Shown here: piece after piece, positions 26,440 to 33,804 of the stretch
Layout of the letters: every line of letters begins with the position of its first letter
How positions within the stretch are numbered: the first letter of the stretch is position 1
Assembly: GCF_009017255.1 (NCBI RefSeq)
Contig: NZ_WBZB01000013.1
Location: 186,001-250,000 of the forward strand
Length of the DNA: 64,000 nt
From: Alkaliphilus serpentinus
GTDB lineage: Bacteria; Bacillota; Clostridia; Peptostreptococcales; Natronincolaceae
Direction: 5' to 3'
Notes under the pieces: generated by a model
Database searches by the model: none
Told to the model about the DNA's origin: nothing
What the model saw: only the letters and a program-made list of their open reading frames with translations
Position numbers and translations under genes: made by a program

Positions 26440-27255
26440 TTAGCTATCCATGGGCTTTAGAGGAATTACTTCTCTTTCCAATAGCTTAGCATTCATCCCT
26501 CTAGCCACAGAAATCATCCCTACCGCCTCTAGGGTTTTCTTAGAAAGGGGATTGTAATACCAGCAGCCTGCAATTGGCTTTAGTTCTTTATTATAACAGA
26601 ACTCCTTTAAATTCCACAAAATATATTGCCCTACTCCTTTTTGTCTATGGTCCTTACAGGTGATCATCCCAATGCTACAGCAATCCTTAAAGTACCGTCC
26701 ATACTCAATGATTCCGCAGCCTAATAATTCCCCATCCTCCATTAACATAAAAATGGTTTCATTTGAGACTCTTTCTTCAAGCTTATCAAAGAATTTCCCT
26801 GTTTTTTCAAGGATTAAAGGTATATCTTGATTTTTGGCAAGTTTAAACTCTGGATTTTCAGCCTTGATATTTGGCTTATCAACCCTCTTACCATCTATAA
26901 AGAAGTAGGCACCCTTAAACTTTTCAAACTCCCAATCACATGTCAAGCTTACTAATAATGTGTCGGAGGTTTGAAAGTACACTCCTTTTATCTCCTTGGC
27001 TTTTATAAAGGCTTCAAAGGCCTCTTGGGCCACCTTAACATGGTCCCTTCTTATGTAAAAAAACCACAATGTTTCCTTATGGGTTGCTGCAAAGCCAATG
27101 GGCTCCTCATCTCTTAGAACTGTGTAAACTTTGGCTCCCTCTAAGTGATCCTCAATATAAGAATCCATAGGAAAGCTAAGCTGATTTAAATAGTCCTCCA
27201 AGAATATTCCATTTTCCTTCCAGTTTGATTCAGTAAATTTAAAACTGTTACACAT
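26440..27255 (-). CDS. GNAT-family N-acetyltransferase
   Basis: 271 residues. The C-terminal half carries the acetyl-CoA-binding part, CSIGMITCKDHRQKGVGQYILWNLKEF with the Q-K-G-V-G loop, then PIAGCWYYNPLSKKTLEAVGMI. The N-terminal half (VYTVLRDEEPIGFAATH, WFFYIRRDH) looks like a degenerate GNAT repeat, so the protein may be a tandem GNAT. The substrate is unknown. AAGGTGG lies about ten bases before ATG 27255. It is preceded by a 300-nt leader with a strong promoter, a Leu/Val-rich mini-ORF and a terminator, which suggests induction by ribosome stalling. Confidence 0.8.
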   Translation of the reverse strand: MCNSFKFTESNWKENGIFLEDYLNQLSFPMDSYIEDHLEGAKVYTVLRDEEPIGFAATHKETLWFFYIRRDHVKVAQEAFEAFIKAKEIKGVYFQTSDTLLVSLTCDWEFEKFKGAYFFIDGKRVDKPNIKAENPEFKLAKNQDIPLILEKTGKFFDKLEERVSNETIFMLMEDGELLGCGIIEYGRYFKDCCSIGMITCKDHRQKGVGQYILWNLKEFCYNKELKPIAGCWYYNPLSKKTLEAVGMISVARGMNAKLLEREVIPLKPMDS

Positions 27256-27354
27256 TTTTAATTTCCACCTTTCTTTTTTTGATATTTGGTGGCACAGGTA
27301 TAGATACCCTATCTCGATATAATATTAAAAAACTATTTATTGTAAAAAAGCATA

Positions 27355-27379
27355 CAAAAACACGCCAACAAAGCGTGTT
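27355..27379 (-). terminator. Leader terminator upstream of the GNAT gene
   Basis: AACACGC / GCGTGTT 7-bp stem with 7-base loop, then TTTTTG on the minus strand. It lies inside the leader, 100 bp before the GNAT start. Confidence 0.82.
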
Positions 27380-27481
27380 AAAATATTCTATACACCTTCA
27401 ATATTGTTGGAAGAGATTCAGGGTAACACAAATAAGAGCCTTAACGCCCCCTTTAATGTCCATCCCTGTGCCGGTATTGAG

Positions 27482-27517
27482 TTAGACTAAAACCACCTCA
27501 ATAGATAATACCAGCAT
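27482..27517 (-). CDS. Putative 11-residue leader peptide, Leu/Val/Ile-rich
   Basis: GGAAGGAG lies seven bases before ATG of MLVLSIEVVLV, then TAA. Eight of eleven residues are Leu, Val or Ile. The region coding for it (GCTGGTA and TTGAG) pairs with CTCAATACCGGC right after the stop, and GGCACAGG further on pairs with CCTGTGCC next to the GNAT ribosome site. This is the layout of a transcription attenuator. Translation is not proven. Confidence 0.5.
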   Translation of the reverse strand: MLVLSIEVVLV

Positions 27518-27561
27518 GAAAACACTCCTTCCAATAATAATATAATTTATGCTACATAGTT

Positions 27562-27591
27562 ATTATAGGTTTTTTTACATATAATTGTCAA
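27562..27591 (-). promoter_or_regulatory. Strong promoter of the GNAT leader
   Basis: Minus strand TTGACA, 18 bp, TATAAT. Transcription should start near 27555, about 38 bases before the leader-peptide ATG. Confidence 0.8.
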
Positions 27592-27693
27592 TGGAGACAT
27601 TAGCTATATTAGATATTTTATTATAAGAACTATATAATAGCCTAAAAATGTGGTAAAATAGTATTGAACTATAATGAATGGGAGGAAACTAAC

Positions 27694-27975
27694 ATGAGTA
27701 AAAAGCAAAAGAAGGAAGTTATTATTCTTAGTGGTAAAGCTGCCTTTATAAACTCTGCCAACAAGCTAAATAAAAGTATGCCAGAAATATCAAGGGGCTG
27801 TGGAGCTATGGGGGACAAAAAATATAATCGTAATAAAAATAAAAAAGCTATCCGAAGAGAAATTGAAAACTCTAGGGATGGCTTTTTTAATTACTCCACT
27901 TCTGCCTACTTATTAACTTCTTTCCATAAAGACAACTTCTTCAGCAGATATTTTAAAACCACACTTTTTATATAG
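27694..27975 (+). CDS. Small basic protein, unknown
   Basis: ATG at 27694 after GGGAGGAAACTAAC begins MSKKQKKEVIILSGKAAFIN; the frame runs 93 codons. The first 65 residues are Lys/Arg/Asn-rich and have a Cys-containing stretch, EISRGCGAMGDKKYNRNKNKK. A strong terminator hairpin spans codons 50-65 and the last 20 codons overlap the opposite GNAT gene, so the C-terminal part is doubtful. I do not recognise the family with certainty. The strong ribosome site argues for a real gene. Confidence 0.5.
   Translation: MSKKQKKEVIILSGKAAFINSANKLNKSMPEISRGCGAMGDKKYNRNKNKKAIRREIENSRDGFFNYSTSAYLLTSFHKDNFFSRYFKTTLFI
27841..27888 (+). terminator. Terminator overlapping the small basic ORF
   Basis: AAAAAAGCTATCC / GGATGGCTTTTTT long stem (one G-T pair), inner AGAG/CTCT, ending in T6. 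Confidence 0.8.
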
Positions 27976-28380
27976 TTCAACTGCAGGAAAATTGTCAGTA
28001 TATAACCTGATCCTTTTAGCTCCTGTCTCCTTTTGAACATCTTTGATCTTCTCCATAAGACTAAAGGCAATACCCCTTCTTCTATACTCAGGAGAGGTCC
28101 AAACCTCATCAACATAAAGAACCCCAGTGCTCCATTTTCCCAGCTTTGGAGTAAACATCAATGTTATCCAGCCAACATACCGACCTTCTACGAGGGCAGC
28201 GTAGGCATAAAAGCCCTGATGTTGAAGCTGGGAGTAAGCATAACTAAAATCTATGGTTCTACTTTTTTCCTTTTCCTCTTTTCTTCTTTCAACTCCATTA
28301 ATCCTCCAAAATACCATATCATCAAACATATGATAATTATCCTTTGTGACCCGTTCAATTTTAACATTAAAATTCTCCAT
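27913..28380 (-). CDS. GNAT-family N-acetyltransferase
   Basis: 155 residues, single GNAT domain. VDEVWTSPEYRRRGIAFSLMEKI shows the conserved R-R-x-G-I-A acetyl-CoA loop, followed by AKRIRLYTDNFPAVELYKKCGF, the usual C-terminal strand-helix signature. Such small GNATs acetylate amines, antibiotics or protein N-termini; the target is not deducible. The start is ATG 28380 without a strong ribosome site (GGAGCGG at about 12 bases). It is monocistronic; its 3' end meets the small basic ORF. Confidence 0.85.
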   Translation of the reverse strand: MENFNVKIERVTKDNYHMFDDMVFWRINGVERRKEEKEKSRTIDFSYAYSQLQHQGFYAYAALVEGRYVGWITLMFTPKLGKWSTGVLYVDEVWTSPEYRRRGIAFSLMEKIKDVQKETGAKRIRLYTDNFPAVELYKKCGFKISAEEVVFMERS

Positions 28381-28575
28381 AAAAACCGCTCCTCTACTGA
28401 TATGAATAGCTTAATTATTAAAATACTAATTTTTGTTGTATTAACTTTGGCGTAAAATTAATACTCCAACAGTTAACAGGTTTATTATACAAAAGCATGA
28501 AGAGACTCACAAGCTTTTCTATGGATGGATTAATTAACCATAAGTTAAATAATGCTGTATGTTTTAGCTTAGTAC

Positions 28576-28608
28576 AAAAAAAACCTTACACCATTTAAAG
28601 TGTAAGGT
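28576..28608 (-). terminator. Terminator of the purine-type permease gene
   Basis: ACCTTACAC / GTGTAAGGT perfect stem, followed on the minus strand by T8. Confidence 0.92.
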
Positions 28609-28620
28609 CTTAGTTATAAA

Positions 28621-30144
28621 TTAATCTTGGAAATCAAGTACTACATCTTCTTCAAGCATTCCGTCTTTTTCTAGCTTATCCTTAAAGCCATATTCAAAGG
28701 CAAAGAACATGATTGCCATAATTAGATATCCTAGAGGATATTCATAGTTGCTTAAGAAGCTTAGCTTAGCTGCATGCATAAAGCCTGTTGCAGCCAGCAA
28801 TGCACCAGCAATCGATGCAAATGCAGCTTTTTTGTATTGATTATCTAGAATAAATACAAGGATTGCTCCCCATATTAATCCGGTAAACATTGCACCATTA
28901 CCTAATGGAACGATACCACCTGATACTTTAGCAACTACTTCTCCAGCTGCTTTATTGAATCTTGTCATTACATAGTTTGCGAAATATGGGAACATTGCAA
29001 GTACAACCGCTGGGAAATGCTTTGGTTTAACTGAAGCAAAGGCAGTAGATACCATGGATAGCCCTACGAATACTAAGATAGGAGCTATAACAGGTACAGG
29101 AATAATCTTTGACATTGCTGCGATTATACCAACACTTGATGCTATTAAGAATACAAAACCATTAATTACTGAATATCCTCTACCAGCACCCATCCACTTA
29201 GAACCAACAGATGCGATATAAACAGTTGTTGGGAAAACTCCACCAAATAAGCTTCCAATCATTGTTCCGATACCATCAAATAATTGTGCCTCTTGTACAT
29301 TATAGTCATCACCTGCAGCAGCCATAGCTTCTACATTGTTCATTGTTTCAATAAAGTTATAAATTGAAATAGGTAGTAATACTGCAAATAGACTTAACAT
29401 TGGTCCTGTTAAATACTTAAAGCCTTCAATAAATCCTAGAGTAGGAAGTGGTGGATAAAAACCAACTGTATCCATACCTGCAGCTATTTGTGACATATCT
29501 GATTGACGTAAAATATAGGCCAAAATGGTACCTATGATAATAGCGAATAATGATGCAGGTATTCTAAAGGGCATTGCTTTTTTAGCTATTAAACCAATTA
29601 AAATAATTGCTAAAACGATCATTCCAATTACAGGCATTTCATAGGTTCTAAAGAATAATTCTCCACCTATAAAGGTAAAAGCAACTCCAGCAAGGGCTCC
29701 CAACATAGAAGCTCTTGGTAGGTTTTTGCGAACCCACTTACCAATAAGGCTTCCTAGAGCTTCAACAAGTCCTCCTGCGAAACAGGCAGCCATACCGATT
29801 TTCCATGCTACTTCTGGGTCACCAGTTAGTGCTAAGGCTGGTCCTAATACTCCAAACAAGTAAATAAACATTGGGGGTGTACTAATTCCATAGGATAAAG
29901 CTGTAACATCTGTTCTGTTTTCTTTTTCTGCTAGTTTTTTAGCCATATGGGCATAATATAAATTACCAAATAATACCGAAATAGCTGCCCCTGGTATAAC
30001 TCTTCCATAAACAATACTTCCTGGGTAGCCCATAGAAATCATCGTAACTGCAATTAACACGAAGTTTGCTAGATTGTTTTGGAATAAAGCGAAGAAACCA
30101 TCAATATCCTCCTTCTTAAACCATGGATAATTTACCTTTGACAT
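28621..30144 (-). CDS. NCS2-type xanthine/uracil/adenine permease
   Basis: 507 residues with about 12-13 membrane segments. DVTALSYGISTPPMFIYLFGVLGPALA, the NFIETMNNVEAMAAAGDDYN segment and GSLFGGVFPTTVYI correspond to the substrate-site helices of nucleobase:cation symporter-2 (AzgA-like branch). GGAGGGG lies before ATG 30144. Single gene with promoter at 30290-30318. I found no purine riboswitch in the 140-nt leader, so regulation differs from the usual xpt-pbuX type. The exact base carried is unknown. Confidence 0.85.
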   Translation of the reverse strand: MSKVNYPWFKKEDIDGFFALFQNNLANFVLIAVTMISMGYPGSIVYGRVIPGAAISVLFGNLYYAHMAKKLAEKENRTDVTALSYGISTPPMFIYLFGVLGPALALTGDPEVAWKIGMAACFAGGLVEALGSLIGKWVRKNLPRASMLGALAGVAFTFIGGELFFRTYEMPVIGMIVLAIILIGLIAKKAMPFRIPASLFAIIIGTILAYILRQSDMSQIAAGMDTVGFYPPLPTLGFIEGFKYLTGPMLSLFAVLLPISIYNFIETMNNVEAMAAAGDDYNVQEAQLFDGIGTMIGSLFGGVFPTTVYIASVGSKWMGAGRGYSVINGFVFLIASSVGIIAAMSKIIPVPVIAPILVFVGLSMVSTAFASVKPKHFPAVVLAMFPYFANYVMTRFNKAAGEVVAKVSGGIVPLGNGAMFTGLIWGAILVFILDNQYKKAAFASIAGALLAATGFMHAAKLSFLSNYEYPLGYLIMAIMFFAFEYGFKDKLEKDGMLEEDVVLDFQD

Positions 30145-30289
30145 AAAACCCCTCCATCCTTTTTCTTAAGTTTTCAAATAATTTTGATTCTTATCTCATT
30201 ATAAATATACATGATTTTTGTTCCCTTGGCTTTGTACCATTTTCACAAAATATATTAACAAAAATCACATAACAAATGTAATAATAATG

Positions 30290-30318
30290 ATTATATAATA
30301 AAAATATTGAATTTACAA
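30290..30318 (-). promoter_or_regulatory. Promoter of the NCS2 permease
   Basis: Minus strand TTGTAA, 17 bp, TATAAT. The gap 30145-30477 otherwise holds only very AT-rich DNA with no gene. Confidence 0.6.
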
Positions 30319-30477
30319 CCACTTTAGACTTGTGAAAACTACATAAGTTTGAAATCGATTTCCCTTTAAAAACTAGCTACATCTTTTGCAATTTCTTCAT
30401 TTATTAAGATTTATTTGTAATATTTAACAACTCAAATCAAGTATTCTATTTTATTTCTATATATATAGTAAATTATA

Positions 30478-30507
30478 TTGACATTACTGTGCATGGCACA
30501 GTATAAT
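30478..30507 (+). promoter_or_regulatory. PadR promoter with built-in operator
   Basis: TTGACA (30478), 18-bp spacer, TATAAT (30502). The spacer is filled by the palindrome TACTGTGC-ATG-GCACAGTA (30485-30503), an 8+3+8 inverted repeat that overlaps both promoter elements. It is the expected autoregulatory site of the PadR encoded 22 bases downstream. Confidence 0.85.
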
Positions 30508-30528
30508 GTAATTAAAGGAGGTGGCTAC

Positions 30529-30870
30529 ATGTTAGATATGGAAGCCATTATACAAAACCTTCAGCAGGAAATGAACCGGGGTACCCTTGTCTTAGCTGTT
30601 TTAACTCAAATGGATCAGCAGCAATATGGCTACTCTCTTATCCAGGCATTAAATGATGAAGGAATAATGGTAGAGCAAAACACCCTATATCCCCTACTAA
30701 GAAGAATAGAAAAACAAGGTCTGCTAGAATCCATATGGCAGGTTGAGGGTAACCGCCCGAGAAGATATTATAAGATTAGTGAATTGGGCATTAAAGTTAG
30801 AAAAGAGTTAATAAAGGAATGGAAGCTTCTTGAAAAATCTATGGCAAATTTAATTGGAGGTGAAGTATGA
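30529..30870 (+). CDS. PadR-family transcriptional repressor
   Basis: 113 residues from ATG 30529, which follows AAAGGAGGTGG; an upstream in-frame start would lie inside the promoter. It is a winged helix of the PadR type: RGTLVLAVLTQMDQQQYGYSLIQAL, NTLYPLLRRIEKQGLLES and GNRPRRYYKISELG. These proteins repress membrane or export genes and respond to drugs or envelope stress. It overlaps the HAAS gene by 4 bp (ATGA) and so co-regulates it with itself through the palindrome in its promoter. Confidence 0.93.
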   Translation: MLDMEAIIQNLQQEMNRGTLVLAVLTQMDQQQYGYSLIQALNDEGIMVEQNTLYPLLRRIEKQGLLESIWQVEGNRPRRYYKISELGIKVRKELIKEWKLLEKSMANLIGGEV

Positions 30871-31814
30871 TTTCAAATTATTTGTATACAATCGGTAGGT
30901 ATTTATCACCATCCCAAAGGGATGAGGTTTTGAAGGAAGTAGAAGCAAATCTCTATGATTTTCTTGAAGAAAGCTATGGGATAAAAGAATACTCTGAGGA
31001 TGAAATCGAGAGGGCAATTAAATCTATGGGACATCCTAGAAAGGTGGCCGAGGCCTACATGAATAGCCCAAGAGCTGTAATTGGGCCTGCCTATATTGAT
31101 ACTTATTGGTTGGTTTTGAAAATAGCCCTTATTAGTGCTGCCATAGGCTTAATGATTTCTACTATATTATCACTACAAGAAGCCAAGGATGGTTTTCAAT
31201 TATATTTAAAGCTTATAATAGATATATTTCAGTCTAGTTTTTCTACAGTTGGATTCGTCACAATTGTTTTCATTTTAGTACAATACTATATGCCGCAGGA
31301 TTATAGCTTTAAGGAAGAAGAGTGGTCTTTGGATATTCTTGAAGAAGTTCCTACCCCCAATGAAAAAGTAAAAGTATTGGAACTTATTATTGAAACCTTC
31401 TTTATATTCTTATTCTTGATTATAATTAATAACTCATGGATAGCAGTTGGCCTAAGCTTTTCTAGTACAGTGGTCATTCCCACAATTAATATGGAGCACT
31501 TTTCACCCTATCTCATTTGGCTAAACCTACTGCTGGGCTCATCCCTTTTATTAAATATTTACCTTTTGATAAAAAGACAGTGGAAAGCGTATACAAGAAT
31601 CCTATCCATCCTATTGAATATTGTATGGATTGTTCTTATTACGCAATTGGCATTAACTCCTGAGATATGGGATTTTTCAAGCATTTCCAACACCCTAGAT
31701 AGTAGTGCTATTCAAGGGGTACAAACTGGAGTTTACGTAGGTCTGGCAGTTTTTGTAATCATAGCAGCCTTTGATGTATTCAATCATCTAAAGGCCTTCA
31801 TCAAAAAGAATTAG
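30867..31814 (+). CDS. HAAS-domain membrane protein, partner of PadR
   Basis: 315 residues. The N-terminal 75 residues form the HAAS signalling domain (YLSPSQRDEVLKEVEANLYDFLE, ERAIKSMGHPRKVAEAYM), followed by about seven membrane helices. HAAS proteins are encoded next to PadR in Firmicutes and are thought to pass envelope signals to it. There is no catalytic motif. Its start overlaps padR, and a terminator follows its stop. Confidence 0.82.
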   Translation: MISNYLYTIGRYLSPSQRDEVLKEVEANLYDFLEESYGIKEYSEDEIERAIKSMGHPRKVAEAYMNSPRAVIGPAYIDTYWLVLKIALISAAIGLMISTILSLQEAKDGFQLYLKLIIDIFQSSFSTVGFVTIVFILVQYYMPQDYSFKEEEWSLDILEEVPTPNEKVKVLELIIETFFIFLFLIIINNSWIAVGLSFSSTVVIPTINMEHFSPYLIWLNLLLGSSLLLNIYLLIKRQWKAYTRILSILLNIVWIVLITQLALTPEIWDFSSISNTLDSSAIQGVQTGVYVGLAVFVIIAAFDVFNHLKAFIKKN

Positions 31815-31840
31815 CTATCTCAATTAGAGGTAGCTATTTT
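31813..31840 (+). terminator. Terminator of the PadR-HAAS operon
   Basis: AGCTATCTC / GAGGTAGCT stem, AATTA loop, then ATTTTA. Confidence 0.75.
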
Positions 31841-31873
31841 ACTTCCATCATCTTATTCCCTATTACAACCTTT

Positions 31874-32737
31874 TTACTCCTCTTTCCAACTAATCATGTA
31901 TTGCAAGTCAGAATTTTTCTCCATGTAATTTTCACCTACTTCAAACCACCTTCCTGTTATATCCCTTTCCTTTAATGACAATTCAAAGTGGCACATGGCA
32001 ATACCCATATCAATCAGTTGAATATTAAAGCCTAAGGCTTTATATTTGGAATCTTCCTTTAGATAAAAATGCCATCCCCTATCATTCTTTATGATTCTCC
32101 AAGGTTGTTTATTGGAGGCAGATGGAGCCACTCTTACCATTTCAAGGGCTATCGAAAAGGGGTCATTATCTTGATACGGATAGATTTCTTCAAAGGTCCC
32201 TTTAAAAAAGAGTTCCTTCCAATCCTTTCTTTTATTAGATGAAGCCAAGCTCCTCATGGCAGTCTCTATAAGCCTTTTCTTATCAGTTGGATACCCTATT
32301 GGGGATATCGCCGGGATGAAATCCCCTTCCTTCAGCCCTACTAAGGTGGCTAACTTACCCCTATTAAAGGTGCCCCCTAACCAACAGGTGCCTAATCCCA
32401 AAGATGTGGCATATAGTATGATTTCCTCAAAGGTATAACCCAAATCTAGTAGTTCTTTACCCTTTTCAGGGACTATAGCAACAACATAGGTATTAGACCC
32501 TTTAATGATGCCGTAGGTGCCTATCTTCCCGTTTTTACCCAGATTTTCAGTGTGTATTAAATCATAGCTAATCCTTGTACCCAGAGGTGTTGTTAAATTA
32601 CTTATAAAAACCTTAAGCTTCATTTCAACATCCTCTAAGAGCCTTTCTTCTTTATAGGTTCTTACAGATTTTCTATCTCTTATAATATCTGTTATAAGTC
32701 TATCGAAAATAAAATTTTCTATATGCTTTTTCTCCAT
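31874..32737 (-). CDS. Nitroreductase-family protein, long form
   Basis: 287 residues, two half-domains of the nitroreductase fold in one chain (putative TM-nitroreductase type). RDRKSVRTYKEE at the N-terminus gives the FMN phosphate-binding Arg cluster, ATSLGLGTCWLGGTFNR the flavin-stacking segment, and VRVAPSASNKQPWRI the second half. It reduces small molecules with NAD(P)H, but the substrate is unknown. AGGAGGGAG precedes ATG 32737. It is monocistronic. Confidence 0.85.
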   Translation of the reverse strand: MEKKHIENFIFDRLITDIIRDRKSVRTYKEERLLEDVEMKLKVFISNLTTPLGTRISYDLIHTENLGKNGKIGTYGIIKGSNTYVVAIVPEKGKELLDLGYTFEEIILYATSLGLGTCWLGGTFNRGKLATLVGLKEGDFIPAISPIGYPTDKKRLIETAMRSLASSNKRKDWKELFFKGTFEEIYPYQDNDPFSIALEMVRVAPSASNKQPWRIIKNDRGWHFYLKEDSKYKALGFNIQLIDMGIAMCHFELSLKERDITGRWFEVGENYMEKNSDLQYMISWKEE

Positions 32738-32917
32738 TTTACTCCCTCCTCTTTATATTAAATTACAGACTTATCATATCAAATGATCAAAAATTTTCAA
32801 GTATCATAGATTTACTAATATATAAATACATATATATAATCAGAACACAATTTTTTTTCAAATTGTCATGATCCCCTTAAAAATGGGTATTAAATTAAAA
32901 AATGAGGAGTTGATTTC

Positions 32918-33259
32918 ATGAAAAAGAAAAAAACCTTGATCTCTATATTGATTTTAGTATTACTTATCATGAGCTTTACCGTTGCGTGTAGTTCAAATGA
33001 AAAAAATCAAGTAGATACCCAAGAACTGCCAGAGTTTACTTTGGAAGAACTGGCTGAGTACGATGGAAAAGAAGGAAAACCAGCCTATATTGCCGTTGAT
33101 GGAATAATTTATGATGTAACCGATGTGAGGGAATGGAAAGATGGTCAGCATAACGGTTTTGAAGCAGGTAAAGATTTAACAGAGGCTATTAAAAACCAAT
33201 CCCCCCATGGAGTTTCAAAGCTAAAAAACATCAAAGCTGTCGGAAAGCTTGTTGATTAG
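32918..33259 (+). CDS. Cytochrome b5-like lipoprotein
   Basis: 113 residues. The signal peptide ends in the lipobox FTVAC, so it is exported and lipid-anchored. The rest is a cytochrome-b5-type heme/steroid-binding domain of the compact bacterial form: FTLEELAEYDGKEGKPAYIA, VDGIIYDVTDVREWKDGQHN and SPHGVSKLKN. Candidate heme-ligand histidines lie in the last two segments. Followed 12 bp later by a His-rich membrane protein, with which it likely forms an electron-transfer pair. Confidence 0.85.
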   Translation: MKKKKTLISILILVLLIMSFTVACSSNEKNQVDTQELPEFTLEELAEYDGKEGKPAYIAVDGIIYDVTDVREWKDGQHNGFEAGKDLTEAIKNQSPHGVSKLKNIKAVGKLVD

Positions 33260-33271
33260 AGGAGGGATTAT

Positions 33272-33649
33272 ATGACCGTTAGTACCTTAGGCTGGATGAT
33301 CGTTTCTTTGATATTTCTAACTGGATTAATATATCCAATTAAACAGTACTATAGTAAATCAAAAAATAAGAAGTTATTAGCTATATATAAAAAGCTCCGA
33401 ATTATACACCCCCTTCTAGGGGTGACCATTATCCTGTTAGGTAGCATCCACGGATACTTAGCCTTAGGTACCTTTAGATTACACACGGGTACAATTGTCT
33501 TAGCTATATTAGTTATTATGGCCATAATTCCAATATCTGGTCAAAAGATTCAAAAGCTAAAAAGGCATTGGCGTCCCTACCATAGGTATCTTTCGATAAT
33601 CCTTTGGATTTCAATTATTATACACATACTCTTTAGGAACATTATATAG
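33272..33649 (+). CDS. Four-helix membrane protein, possible b-type cytochrome
   Basis: 125 residues with four membrane helices. Histidines fall at helix ends: RIIHPLLG, GSIHGYLAL, FRLHTGT, YHRYLS and IIHILF. That pattern resembles cytochrome b561 or ferric-reductase-like membrane cytochromes, in which paired histidines bind heme across the membrane. GAGGAGGG precedes ATG 33272. It is cotranscribed with the b5-like lipoprotein. A heme role is inferred from pattern and context only. Confidence 0.6.
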   Translation: MTVSTLGWMIVSLIFLTGLIYPIKQYYSKSKNKKLLAIYKKLRIIHPLLGVTIILLGSIHGYLALGTFRLHTGTIVLAILVIMAIIPISGQKIQKLKRHWRPYHRYLSIILWISIIIHILFRNII

Positions 33650-33672
33650 TTTTGCTTGTAGCATTAATTCTC

Positions 33673-33697
33673 AAAAAAGGCCTTAGGCCTTTTTTCT
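33673..33697 (+). terminator. Terminator of the b5-like operon
   Basis: AAAAAAGGCC-TTA-GGCCTTTTTT perfect hairpin ending in T-run. Confidence 0.93.
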
Positions 33698-33804
33698 TTA
33701 ACCATAAAGCTATAAGCTTGTATATTATGGCAAATAATGATATCTTTAATTAATATATATAGATTTTATTATATTTGAATCTTACACTTAGGAGGGGTAT
33801 TAGC

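Noticed and set aside
27279-27485. Open frame of 68 codons on the plus strand
   Set aside because: It runs antisense through the GNAT leader (terminator, leader ORF region) and has no ribosome site; the RNA structure on the other strand explains the sequence better.
30145-30284. Purine riboswitch before the NCS2 permease
   Set aside because: None of the purine-aptamer loop words is present in the leader.
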